Assembly (NCBI GenBank): GCA_016213405.1
Contig: JACRAM010000092.1
Location: forward strand, 1 to 38,030
Direction of reading: 5' to 3'
DNA length: 38,030 bases
Source of the DNA: Bacteroidota bacterium
Lineage (GTDB): Bacteria > Bacteroidota > Bacteroidia > Palsa-948
Shown here: positions 1-8,600 of the stretch, piece after piece
Layout: each line of letters starts with the position of its first letter
How positions within the stretch are numbered: position 1 is the stretch's first letter
Notes under the pieces: generated by a model
What the model was told of the DNA's origin: nothing
Seen by the model: the letters and a program-made list of their open reading frames with translations, nothing else
The model's database searches: none
Translations under genes and position numbers: made by a program

Positions 1-1777
1 TATCTCCCCAAATATCGTAAGCAAATTTCTTATCACCAACCACTCCGGCTGAAACGGGACCTGTATGAATTCCGATTCTCAATTGCCAAGCCCCACCTAA
101 ATCCTCCCCATTGGGGAGGACTTGAGATTTTTTTCCTCCCCTAACGGGGGAGGTCAGGAGGGGGCTTTTCATCCACTCCTGAATTTCCAATGCGGCACTC
201 ACAACATCCATCGCGTTCGTTGTATTTGAAGTAGGCAATCCACCTGCGCACATGTAAGCATCGCCAATTGTTTTTATTTTTTCGATAGGATATTTTGAAA
301 TTATTTCATCGAACTTCTTGAAAAGAAAATCCAATTCGCTCACTAATTCTTCTGCTGAAAGTTTTTCTGCAATGCCAGTGAAATTTTTAAAATCAGTGAA
401 CATTACAGTTACGCTTTCGTAATGTTTTGCGGTTGCTTTGCCATTAGCTTTTAATTCTCTTGCTGTTTCAACGGGAAGAATGTTCAGTAAAAGTTTTTCT
501 GATTTTCTTCTTTCTCGGAAAATAAAAATGGAAAGTATTAAGACAACAAGCAATCCTCCGGCAACGGACCAGATAATTATTTTTTGCCTGTTCAATTGAG
601 CATCCTGCAATTCTTTGTCCTTATTCAGCAGAAGAATTTGTTGTTCTTTCTTCTCGGTCTCATACTTGGTTTGCATTTCGGTGATTTGTTTCGAACTTTC
701 TTCATTAAGCAAACTGTCTTTTGTTTCACCATAAAGCTTGTGGTATTCATAGGCACGCTTAAAATCATTTTTTTCAGAATAAACTTCTGACAATTTTTTA
801 TACACGCCAGCCACATCGTCTTTCGAACCGATTTCCAAAGCAAGTTTTAATCCATCATTCAAATACAAAATGCTTTTCTCATATTCCTTTTTCTGAGAAA
901 ACAAATCTCCAAGGTTTCCATAAATTTCCGCAATGGCTCTTTTATCTCCGAATTCTGTTTTTATTTTCAACGCCTTTTCATAGCAATCTAATGCCTGAGA
1001 ATATTTTTTTTGCGTGAAATATATCAGCCCGATATTAATAAGCGAACCGCCAATGCCGTGTTTATCGCCAGTTTCTTCCCGTATTTTTAAAGAACGTTGA
1101 TAGTATTGCATTGCTTCTTCCATATTGCCGAGGTCATCGTAAATAGTTCCGATGTTATTCAAAACTGCTCCAAGAGAATTTTTATCATTAATTTTTTCGA
1201 AGATACCCGTGGCTCGTTTATAATAATCAAGAGCCATTTGAGAATTTTTCTGATACCCGTAAACTATTCCGATATTCACCAAAGAGATTGCAATTTCTTT
1301 TTCATTATTCAATGTTTCACGAATCTTTAATGATTTCAAATGATAGTCAAGAGAAACAGCGTAATCACCTGTAGCGCTGCGTATCAAACCAAGATTGCTC
1401 AAACTTGCTGCCGAATTTCTTTTGTCTTCAATCTTTGTGAAAATTGTAAGTGCTGAATCGTAATACGCAAATGCGGACTGATATTCTCCTTTATATCTAT
1501 ATACTCCTCCGATATGATTTTGTGAAAGCGCAATTCCTTTTCTGTAATTAATTTCGCGTGAAAGATGCAGCGCCTGCATGGCATAATCCAACGCTTTATC
1601 AGGTTCTGATTTTCGTAAATCCCAGCATAGTTTAGTAAGGATTTCAACTTTGTTTGTATCCTTCCCGGAATGTTTCAAGGCAACCAGCAAACTGTCCACC
1701 TCTTTATCCTGTGAAAAAATAAAGGAACAGCAAACAAGTTGAGAGAAAATAAATGAAAAAATGAAAACAGATTTCAT
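1..1777 (-). CDS. TPR-containing class III adenylate/guanylate cyclase (3' end outside window)
   Basis: This is a membrane sensor that probably makes cyclic nucleotides in the cytoplasm. Translating the minus strand from the ATG at 1777 gives one frame, open to the left edge (592 codons visible). Residues 1-23 form a signal peptide (MKSVFIFSFIFSQ...). About 25-385 is a run of TPR repeats. About 398-420 is a single transmembrane helix rich in I, V and L. The cyclase domain follows, with FTDFKNFT near 459 and KIKTIGDAYM near 504, which carry the two metal-binding aspartates, and RIGIHTGPV near the cut end. Known relatives have periplasmic TPRs that signal through the helix. A GC-rich repeat is inserted in frame at about residues 538-563. 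The start lies only 25 bp from the divergent lpxK start, so the two promoters must overlap. The C-terminus is not visible. Whether it makes cAMP or cGMP cannot be told. Confidence 0.88.
   Translation of the reverse strand, partial: MKSVFIFSFIFSQLVCCSFIFSQDKEVDSLLVALKHSGKDTNKVEILTKLCWDLRKSEPDKALDYAMQALHLSREINYRKGIALSQNHIGGVYRYKGEYQSAFAYYDSALTIFTKIEDKRNSAASLSNLGLIRSATGDYAVSLDYHLKSLKIRETLNNEKEIAISLVNIGIVYGYQKNSQMALDYYKRATGIFEKINDKNSLGAVLNNIGTIYDDLGNMEEAMQYYQRSLKIREETGDKHGIGGSLINIGLIYFTQKKYSQALDCYEKALKIKTEFGDKRAIAEIYGNLGDLFSQKKEYEKSILYLNDGLKLALEIGSKDDVAGVYKKLSEVYSEKNDFKRAYEYHKLYGETKDSLLNEESSKQITEMQTKYETEKKEQQILLLNKDKELQDAQLNRQKIIIWSVAGGLLVVLILSIFIFRERRKSEKLLLNILPVETARELKANGKATAKHYESVTVMFTDFKNFTGIAEKLSAEELVSELDFLFKKFDEIISKYPIEKIKTIGDAYMCAGGLPTSNTTNAMDVVSAALEIQEWMKSPLLTSPVRGGKKSQVLPNGEDLGGAWQLRIGIHTGPVSAGVVGDKKFAYDIWGD
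89..166 (-). repeat. Double-hairpin palindromic element inside the cyclase gene
   Basis: AAGCCCC...GGGGCTT inverted ends enclose two hairpins (CCTCCCC around CAT/TTGGGGAGG, and CTCCCCTAACGGGGGAG) separated by an A/T-rich spacer. The copy is 78 bp, a multiple of three. On the coding strand it reads through without a stop and includes LPNGEDLGGA, the peptide also seen in the aspS copy. Confidence 0.8.
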
Positions 1778-1802
1778 TCCTCAATATTACTATTTTTATA
1801 AT

Positions 1803-2912
1803 ATGAAAGTTTTAAAGTTTCTTTTATTCCCATTTGCTTTTTTATATGGCGCGGTGATTTTTTTTCGCAACCTGGTGTACGACCTCGGCATTTTTCCTGT
1901 GAAGGAATTTGAAACGGGAATTATTGTGATTGGAAATCTTTCGGTTGGTGGAACAGGAAAATCCCCGATGACAGAATATTTGATTCGCCTTTTGAAAGAA
2001 AAATTTCCGCTTGCAACACTGAGTCGCGGCTACAAGCGCCACACAACAGGATTTCTTATAGCGGAAAACGATTCCACTTCCTTTCAGATTGGCGATGAAC
2101 CGCTTCAATTCAAAAAGAAATTTCCGGATGTGATTGTTTCGGTGGATGAGAACCGAAAGCACGGAATAAAAAAACTTCTTTCACAATTTCCTGAGCTAAA
2201 AGTTATTTTACTCGATGACGGCTTTCAGCACCGCAGGGTAAAAGCGGGATTAAGTATTTTGCTCAGCGATTACGAAAAAATGTTTTACGATGATTTTCTT
2301 CTGCCGGTGGGTTCGCTTCGCGAATGGAGAGCAGGGAAAAAGAGAGCGGACATCATCATCGTTACAAAATGCCCTGACAATCTATCTCCTGTGGAAAAAA
2401 GAATCATCCTGAAAAAAATAAATCCTGAACCGCACCAACAGGCGCTCTTCTCGCATGTCAGGTATGGAGAAATCAAGCCCATCCTAAATCCTTCCCCAAG
2501 GGAAGGACTTGACACACAATCTCCCTTCCCTTTGGGAAGGGATGGGGATGGGCTGGCTGTTATTCTCCTCACCGGTGTCTCAAATCCAAAACCTCTTGAA
2601 GATTATCTGAAAGATAAAGTCCAAAATATCATCCCTATCCATTATCCTGACCACCACGAATATACGATTTTGGAAGTAACGCAATTGGCAGAACGATTTA
2701 ACAGCATTACTTCTCAAAACAAAATCATCATCACCACTGAAAAAGACGCCATGCGTTTGGATAAACTCGGTCTGGTGGAAATTATCGGCAAGCTGCCAGT
2801 TTATTACATCCCGATTGAAGTTACGTTTGACGAAAAAGAAAAAGAAGAATTCAATAAACTCATAACCGATTATGTCATTAGAACAAATCAAAAGCACAGC
2901 AGAACACATTAA
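1803..2912 (+). CDS. lpxK: Tetraacyldisaccharide 4'-kinase LpxK
   Basis: LpxK phosphorylates the 4' position of the lipid A disaccharide at the inner membrane, the sixth step of the Raetz pathway. The N-terminus (MKVLKFLLFPFAFLYG) is a membrane-associating helix. A P-loop follows at residues 44-55 (GNLSVGGTGKSP), then the family stretch LSRGYKRHTTGF, GDEP, LDDGFQHRR and the C-terminal TTEKDAMRL. The frame is open upstream to an ATG at 1761, but those 14 residues are not family-like and lie over the 5' end of the divergent cyclase gene, so I chose the ATG at 1803 (369 aa). Residues of about 225-251 are a GC-rich repeat insertion (NPSPREG...PLGRDGDG) between the family segments YGEIKPI and AVILLTGVSNPKPL. 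The 3' end overlaps the next gene by 41 bp, suggesting cotranscription and coupling. Confidence 0.95.
   Translation: MKVLKFLLFPFAFLYGAVIFFRNLVYDLGIFPVKEFETGIIVIGNLSVGGTGKSPMTEYLIRLLKEKFPLATLSRGYKRHTTGFLIAENDSTSFQIGDEPLQFKKKFPDVIVSVDENRKHGIKKLLSQFPELKVILLDDGFQHRRVKAGLSILLSDYEKMFYDDFLLPVGSLREWRAGKKRADIIIVTKCPDNLSPVEKRIILKKINPEPHQQALFSHVRYGEIKPILNPSPREGLDTQSPFPLGRDGDGLAVILLTGVSNPKPLEDYLKDKVQNIIPIHYPDHHEYTILEVTQLAERFNSITSQNKIIITTEKDAMRLDKLGLVEIIGKLPVYYIPIEVTFDEKEKEEFNKLITDYVIRTNQKHSRTH
2476..2554 (+). repeat. Double-hairpin palindromic element inside lpxK
   Basis: A 79-bp element has AGCCCATCC at the left and GGATGGGCT at the right as inverted ends. Inside are two hairpins, CTTCCCCAAGGGAAG and CTCCCTTCCCTTTGGGAAGGGA. 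It is translated in a frame different from the aspS and cyclase copies (SPFPLGRDGDG) but has no stop codon. Confidence 0.8.
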
Positions 2913-3684
2913 AAGGCAAATTTCCATCACGCCCGAAGTGGGAATCATTCTCGGAACAGGGCTTGGCGGATTGGTGAAAGAAATTGAAATTCATAATACT
3001 CTTTCGTACGAAAGCATTCCGAATTTTCCTGTGAGCACGGTGGAAGGTCATTCGGGTAAATTGATTTTCGGCATTCTGGGAGGAAAAAAAGTGGTGGCGA
3101 TGCAGGGGCGTTTTCATTATTACGAAGGATACACGATGCATCAGGTTGTATTTCCGGTGCGGGTGATGAAATACCTCGGCATTAAAACTCTTTTTGTTTC
3201 CAACGCAAGCGGTGGCGTGAACCCCGGTTTTGAAATTGGCGATTTGATGATCATCACCGACCATATTAACCTCATGCCGAACCCTCTCATCGGAAAAAAC
3301 CTTTCCGAACTGGGCGTGCGCTTTCCTGACATGAGCGATGCGTATGATAAAGATTTAATTGCCAATGCAAAAGCGATTGCGAAAAAACACAACATAAAAG
3401 TTCAGCAGGGAATTTATGCGGGACTGACAGGACCCACACTTGAAACTCCTTCTGAATACAAATACATGCGCATCATCGGAGCCGACACTGTGGGCATGAG
3501 CACCGTACCCGAAGTGATTGCCGCGCATCACATGAACATTACCTGCTTTGCCATGAGCATTATCACCGATGTGGGCGTGGAAGGCAGGATTGTAAAAACC
3601 ACGCACGAAGATGTGCAGCGAGCTGCGGAAAAAGCCGAGCCGCTGATGACAAAAATCATGAAGGAACTGGTGGAGGGACTGTAA
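2872..3684 (+). CDS. punA: Purine nucleoside phosphorylase (trimeric, PNP/MTAP type)
   Basis: The enzyme cleaves purine nucleosides with phosphate to the free base and ribose-1-phosphate in cytosolic purine salvage. At 270 aa it is full length for the trimeric class. Visible motifs are GIILGTGLGG at 25-33 (phosphate loop), VEGHSGKLIFG, QGRFHYYEGY, SNASGGVNP, GPTLETPSEY and GMSTVPEVIAAHH. The ATG at 2872 lies inside the end of lpxK (41-bp overlap in another frame). The start is supported by MSLEQIKSTAEHIK, which matches the expected N-terminal helix. Substrate range (inosine/guanosine versus other nucleosides) is not resolved by sequence reading. A long repeat array follows. Confidence 0.94.
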   Translation: MSLEQIKSTAEHIKRQISITPEVGIILGTGLGGLVKEIEIHNTLSYESIPNFPVSTVEGHSGKLIFGILGGKKVVAMQGRFHYYEGYTMHQVVFPVRVMKYLGIKTLFVSNASGGVNPGFEIGDLMIITDHINLMPNPLIGKNLSELGVRFPDMSDAYDKDLIANAKAIAKKHNIKVQQGIYAGLTGPTLETPSEYKYMRIIGADTVGMSTVPEVIAAHHMNITCFAMSIITDVGVEGRIVKTTHEDVQRAAEKAEPLMTKIMKELVEGL

Positions 3685-4114
3685 AAACAAAGCAAACAAT
3701 CGAACTTTTGAAGTTATCCATCGCATTTCTCTGCTAAACCGGATTACTAATTTTGTTTTCCGGATTACCTCGCTGGTAAACCAGATAACAAAAGAAGTAA
3801 GGCAGATAACCTCATTAGTAATCCGGATTACCTCAGAGGTAAACCAGTTTAACAGATTAGCAAACCAGATTAGCAGATAAGTAAACCAGATTACAAAATA
3901 AGTAAACCAGATTACTTCTGAGGTACGATAGATTACATCTCATGTATCATAAATCAGCAGAAAACAATACTACACCTATAAAATAATAGATTTTTGATGC
4001 TTTTTTATGTTCTGGATGTTTTCAGCTTTACGGTAAATATACCCTGCACAGTTGTGCTGTTATTGGCGGAAGAACTTACATGCTACTCACATACGAAGCG
4101 CAACTTCGCGATTT
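3685..4114. other. 430-bp gene-free interval between punA and a small membrane protein gene
   Basis: Most of the interval is taken by the 21-bp-period array at 3734-3957. After it, 3958-4114 is A/T-rich. The only ATG frames there (such as 3994-4179 +) overlap the 3' end of the convergent gene and look random. I see no RNA gene. Confidence 0.7.
3734..3957. repeat. Degenerate tandem array, exact 21-bp period, 11 units
   Basis: The unit is a 14-bp core near GTAAACCAGATTAC followed by 7 variable bases. Cores start at 3734, 3755, 3776, 3797, 3818, 3839, 3860, 3881, 3902, 3923 and 3944, so every step is exactly 21 with no indel despite strong sequence divergence. The core is dyad symmetric; the unit at 3818 (GTAATCCGGATTAC) is a perfect palindrome. 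In one forward frame the units read as heptads (VNQITKE, VRQITSL, VIRITSE), but that frame has stops in the last four units. The reverse-strand frame (VIWFTYF and similar) is open from about 3942 but has no ATG until 3726. Confidence 0.9.
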
Positions 4115-4330
4115 CTATTGGGTTGATTTTTTCTTGTGCATTAAAATATAAACGATTGGTAAAATACCTACTGTGTTGATAAGAGCAATGCAAATAAACC
4201 AAACAAGATGATTGTTCCGACCTGCTTTCCACATGGCAATTAATTTCCAAATTGCTTCCCAAATTGAAAGGATGATTATTACCGGCAAAAGCCAAGCTAA
4301 TATTTCGTGCAGATGTTGAAGTTTTTCCAT
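4115..4330 (-). CDS. Small two-helix membrane protein, DUF5652-like
   Basis: This 71-aa protein starts MEKLQHLHEI. It has two hydrophobic helices, about residues 12-33 (WLLPVIIILSIWEAIWKLIA) and 43-63 (LVWFICIALINTVGILPIVY), separated by a short basic loop WKAGRNNH, and ends in a lysine-rich tail. The pattern of W-E-x-x-W-K in helix 1 and N-T-x-G-I-L-P in helix 2 is what I associate with DUF5652, a family of unknown function. It lies 12 bp downstream of the preceding minus-strand gene and may be the last cistron of that operon. An overlapping frame at 4083-4295 is a shadow. Confidence 0.75.
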   Translation of the reverse strand: MEKLQHLHEILAWLLPVIIILSIWEAIWKLIAMWKAGRNNHLVWFICIALINTVGILPIVYILMHKKKSTQ

Positions 4331-4342
4331 TTTGATTTGGGG

Positions 4343-5608
4343 TTAATTGATTATTAATTTATCCGTTGCAATGACCTCATAGCCCCCTCCCCCGATGCTC
4401 CGATTGGGGCAAGCCTGTGTCCCTCCCCCGCTGGAAGAGGGATTGATGGAGAGGCGAATGAAGTATAGCCCGCTTGGAAGATTGTCGCGCGTGAGAGTAA
4501 CCGTCTGCCCATTAATATTTTTTATTTGTTTTACTACCTGCCCGAATGAATTGTAAACTGTGAGGGTTGCGTTTGTTAAATAATTGTCTGTATGCAAAGT
4601 TGTTTGGGAAGAAAAGGGATTGGGAAACAGAATTATCGAATTCTCAATATTATTTTCATTCACCGTCATATACGCATCAACAAAAAAATTATCTATGTAT
4701 AAGTTGTTTTCACAATCTGTCGTGTATCGAAATTTAAAAAGTACAGATTGACCACTCCACTGCATAAGAGGAGGTCCAATATATGTTTGTGCCCAGTCGG
4801 AAAATTTCGGAACAAATTCATTTGTATCAAAAGAAGGTATGCCTGTTACCAGTTGAGCAGCATATTGTTTCCATATTGATGACCATGTGCTGCCGCAATC
4901 AGCCGATATAAAAAGTTCAAGTGTATCCATATAAACAGGATTCAAAACGGGGTCAGTATATTTTTTATCTGCATAACTAAAAGATACTTCTGGATATGTA
5001 CCGAGTACAACTGGTGGAGAAATAATTTCATCCACTTGACCTTTTGCAGATATGTTGTAATGGAAGTTATCCATGTATAATGAATATTTGTCAACCGTAT
5101 CAACAAACATAGTATCCCAAGTAATGCTGCTATCATAATTTATTATCTGCCATCCTTCGGGAGGGAATACTGAAACATTAAAGTTTTCAGGCATTTGAAG
5201 ATCATAAGGATAAAAGAATGTGCTAACGGAAGTATCATTTGCGGAATTCATATCATTTCCGCTGTTTGGATTGCTTGAATAACATGTAAATGTGTGACTA
5301 CTTCCAGGAAATGTATTCATGTAATTCAATGTAACATTAACAGCTTGATTTGCCAGCAGAGAACCATTCCAATTGTAAGTTTGCAGTGGATTGTTATCAA
5401 AACGATAGTTGATAACACATGACAAAAGAGTAGTGGGTCCAAAATTTTTCAAAACTACATTCGGATAAAATCCAGTAGGCTGCGAGCAAATATTTCCATT
5501 TGGAATTAGAATGCCGGTTATTCCAATATCAATGGACGCAAACAAAAAGTTTGTATGCGCAGTTGTCAAGGTAAAAGCAATTGTCAAGCCGAGAAGAATT
5601 TTTTTCAT
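4343..5608 (-). CDS. Secreted protein with T9SS type A sorting domain
   Basis: The 421-aa protein begins with a signal peptide (MKKILLGLTIAFTLTTAHT). Residues of about 27-135 form a beta-rich domain resembling bacterial CARDB-type modules (VVLKNFGPTTLLSC). About 145-325 looks like a MAM/choice-of-anchor J beta-sandwich (PPEGWQIINYDS, DEIISPPV, LELFISADCGSTW, LFKFRYTTDCENNLYIDNF). The C-terminal sorting domain starts near 333 (ILFPNPFSS) and has LPSGLYFIRLS and a terminal KLIIN. A GC-rich repeat of about 25 residues is inserted in that domain, 12 residues from the end. In T9SS cargo this domain directs outer-membrane export and is usually removed. The gene starts 5 bp after the stop of the upstream giant gene, so the two are probably cotranscribed. 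The substrate is unknown. Confidence 0.85.
   Translation of the reverse strand: MKKILLGLTIAFTLTTAHTNFLFASIDIGITGILIPNGNICSQPTGFYPNVVLKNFGPTTLLSCVINYRFDNNPLQTYNWNGSLLANQAVNVTLNYMNTFPGSSHTFTCYSSNPNSGNDMNSANDTSVSTFFYPYDLQMPENFNVSVFPPEGWQIINYDSSITWDTMFVDTVDKYSLYMDNFHYNISAKGQVDEIISPPVVLGTYPEVSFSYADKKYTDPVLNPVYMDTLELFISADCGSTWSSIWKQYAAQLVTGIPSFDTNEFVPKFSDWAQTYIGPPLMQWSGQSVLFKFRYTTDCENNLYIDNFFVDAYMTVNENNIENSIILFPNPFSSQTTLHTDNYLTNATLTVYNSFGQVVKQIKNINGQTVTLTRDNLPSGLYFIRLSINPSSSGGGTQACPNRSIGGGGYEVIATDKLIIN
4381..4455 (-). repeat. Palindromic element inside a T9SS sorting domain
   Basis: About 75 bp, AGCCCCCTCCC at one end and GAGGC at the other, with two imperfect G/C hairpin halves around a CAAGCCTGTGT spacer. 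It is more degenerate than the aspS copy. On the coding strand it gives a Gly/Ser-rich stretch (PSSSGGGTQACPNRSIGGGG) with no stop. Confidence 0.65.
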
Positions 5609-5613
5609 TGTAT

Positions 5614-8600
5614 TTATTTATTAATTATGATTTTCTTAGTAATTATTCCTTGCTCTGTTTTTAGGTGTAGGAAATAAATGCCGCTGGATTGAGAAGACAA
5701 ATCAATTTGCTGATGTGCAGATGTGCAGATTTGCTGATAAATACATTCTCCATACACATTATAGATTTTCATCTGCACATTTTCAAATCTACTCATCTGC
5801 ATATTGAAAACTCCGCTTGTGGGATTAGGATAAATTGAGTATTGAGTATTAAGTATTGAGTATTGAGAAATGCCTATAGGAAAAAGAACCGTAACAAAAT
5901 CGCAAACAGAACAACCGTTAGCATCCGTTACGCAAACCGTATAAGTTCCAACACAAAGTCCGATTGCTGACGCAGTTGTTTGTCCGCCCGGCAGCCACAT
6001 GTACGTATAAGGAGAGGTTCCTCCTGAATGCGCAGCGCTTGCGCTTCCATCACAACAGGAGATACAACTGGCGTCAACGGAAGAAGCTGTATCTATCAAA
6101 ACCGATGGTTCCGCTACATTAAATACTCCTGTTGCGCTGCATCCTCCGGCATCCGTTACAATAACGGTATAGCTGCCGGCTATTAATCCGGATAAATCCT
6201 GGGTTGTGTTTCCGTTTGACCATGTATAACCGAGCGGTGGATTTCCACCAACAACTGAAATATAAATTTCTCCATCACTGCCTCCATAGCAGGAAACATC
6301 AAAAGTGGAATCAACATTAATTATCATTGCTGACGGGTCAGTTATGGTTACTGTTGCAAAAGCCATACATCCGTTGGCATCAGTTATTATCACAGTATGA
6401 GGACCGGACGGAATGTTTGTAATGTCTTCTGTTGTTTGACCTCCCGGATTCCACAAATAAGTGTAAGCGCCTGTTCCTCCGCTGGCGCTGATATAAATTG
6501 CACCATCGCTTCCCGAGCAAACAGTAACATTGTTTGTTGAATCAACCAACATTGCAATTGCCGATGGCTCATTGATGGTATCGCTTACGGTGGCAGTGCA
6601 CCCATTGGCATCTGTAATGGTTACCGTATAAACTCCGGCAGTTACATTGCTCAAATCTCCTGAAGTTTGTCCGCTAGGATTCCATGAATAGGTGTAAGGA
6701 GAAGTTCCACCGCCCGCTGTTGTGAAAATGAAACCATCACTTCCTCCATTACAAGAAACATCCCGGATGGAATCTATAGTTATCGCCAATACAGCAGGCT
6801 CAGTAATAGTCACTGAACCGGAAGCGGTGCAACCGTTTGCATCTGTAATATCCACCGTGTAAGAACCGGACACAAGCGCGCTCACATCTTCAGTAGTTGC
6901 TCCGCCCGGATTCCAGATACATGTGTAAGGAGGTGTTCCGCCAGTTACGGTAAGGTCAGCCGAGCCATCGCCTGCTCCGTTGCAGGAAATATTTGTTCCG
7001 GCAATTCCCGAACCAAGAACTGCGGGCTGTGTTACAGAAACGGTGCTCGCTGCTGTACAGTTATTTGCATCTGTCACTATTACAGTATACGTTCCTGCAC
7101 ATAAACCTGTACACGATACAAGTGTGCAACCGCTTGACCATGCATAAGTATAAGCAGGAGTTCCACCGGATGCGGATGCAGTTACTGAGCCATCACACAT
7201 TCCATTGCACGAAACATTTGTTACGGTGATGGAAGGAGTAAGCGGTGCAGGTTGTGTTATCACTGCCACAGCGGTATCGGTGCATCCATTTGCATCGGTG
7301 CCGGTCATTGTATAATTTCCAGCGCATAGATTTATGAAGGCAGTAGTGGTTTGCCCGCCAGGAAACCATGAATAAGTATAAGGTGCAAGTCCTCCTGCAG
7401 GACAAACACTCGCAGAGCCATCGCACACTCCGTTGCAGGAAACATTTGTGCTGGAGCAAATCGAAAATACTACCGCACCAACGTTTCCTACTGTTGCGGT
7501 GGTTGTAGCAGTACATCCGATAACATCCGTGACAGTTACGGAATAATTTCCCGGAGCCAGTGAAGTTGCGGCAGAAGTCGTTTGTCCGCCCGGGTTCCAC
7601 AAATATGTGTAGGGATTATTTCCTCCCGAAGCAGAAACAGCAGCAGAACCAAGCGCAATGCAGGTGGCAGGCGTTGAACTTGAAGAAAGATTTATTTTAG
7701 TTATCGAAATATTTTTTGTGACGGAAGAAACGCATCCGTTCAAATTAACTGTGAGAATAACCTGATAAGTTCCAATTGCTGTATAGGTATGTGTAGGATT
7801 CTGAAGCGTGGAAGTATTTCCATCGCCAAGATCCCAAGCCCATGAAGCAGGTGTGGGCGAAGAAGCATCCGTGAAGGATGTTGTATTTCCAAAGCAGGTA
7901 GAAGCAAAAGTAAAGTCGGGCGTGGAACCATCGCTGATACCGATGACTTGCGTTATGGTGTCGCCACCGCATCCATTGCTGGCTATCAACGTAACGGTGT
8001 AGGTGCCGGATGAAGCATACGCATGAACAGCATTCTGGATGGAATCAATTCCCCCATCGCCAAAATCCCAATAGTAATCAGTCGCGCTGAAACTGAATGA
8101 AGAGAAATTAATAGTGGTGCCTGGGCAGGCGGTTGCGGGCCAGTAAAAAAGAGATGCCGATGGCACGTTGCCATAAGTAACATGCACTCCTGCAGAATAG
8201 GTAGCAAAATTTCCGCAGAGGTTGGTTACGGTCACTGACACAATGTAAGTTCCTGTATCGGCAAAAGGATGAGATGGATTCACGAGCGTTGACGTGTTGC
8301 CATCTTCAAAATCCCAAAACACAGAAGTGGTATCAGAACTAAAATTGTTAAACTGAACTGGCGTATCGGGACATACCGCCCCCGGAATGCAGCCGAAACC
8401 GTAACAAAAAAAGGCAGACGGGATGACATTATTCGCAACGCTCAAACATTTTTTGATGGTGGCGGTTCCCCCGCAGGAACTGATGGCAATAAGCGTAACG
8501 GTGTAACTGCCTGTTGCCGTATAGCTGTGTGTTGGATTCATTGCCGTTGAAGTTCCGGCATCGCCAAAATTCCAGCTCCAACTCACTCCGTTCACAGTTG

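Noticed and set aside
584-1647. Several short ORFs on both strands within the first 1.7 kb
   Set aside because: They lie over the continuous TPR/cyclase frame, which has clear domain signatures; they are shadows.
1761-1802. Upstream ATG for lpxK
   Set aside because: The 14 extra residues are not family-like and overlap the cyclase start codon; the ATG at 1803 begins the expected membrane helix.
3734-3957. CRISPR array
   Set aside because: Units are 21 bp with degenerate cores and only 7 variable bases, not conserved repeats with 30-bp spacers; no cas genes.
3994-4179. 61-codon plus-strand ORF
   Set aside because: It overlaps the DUF5652-like gene in antisense, has no recognisable features and ends inside it.
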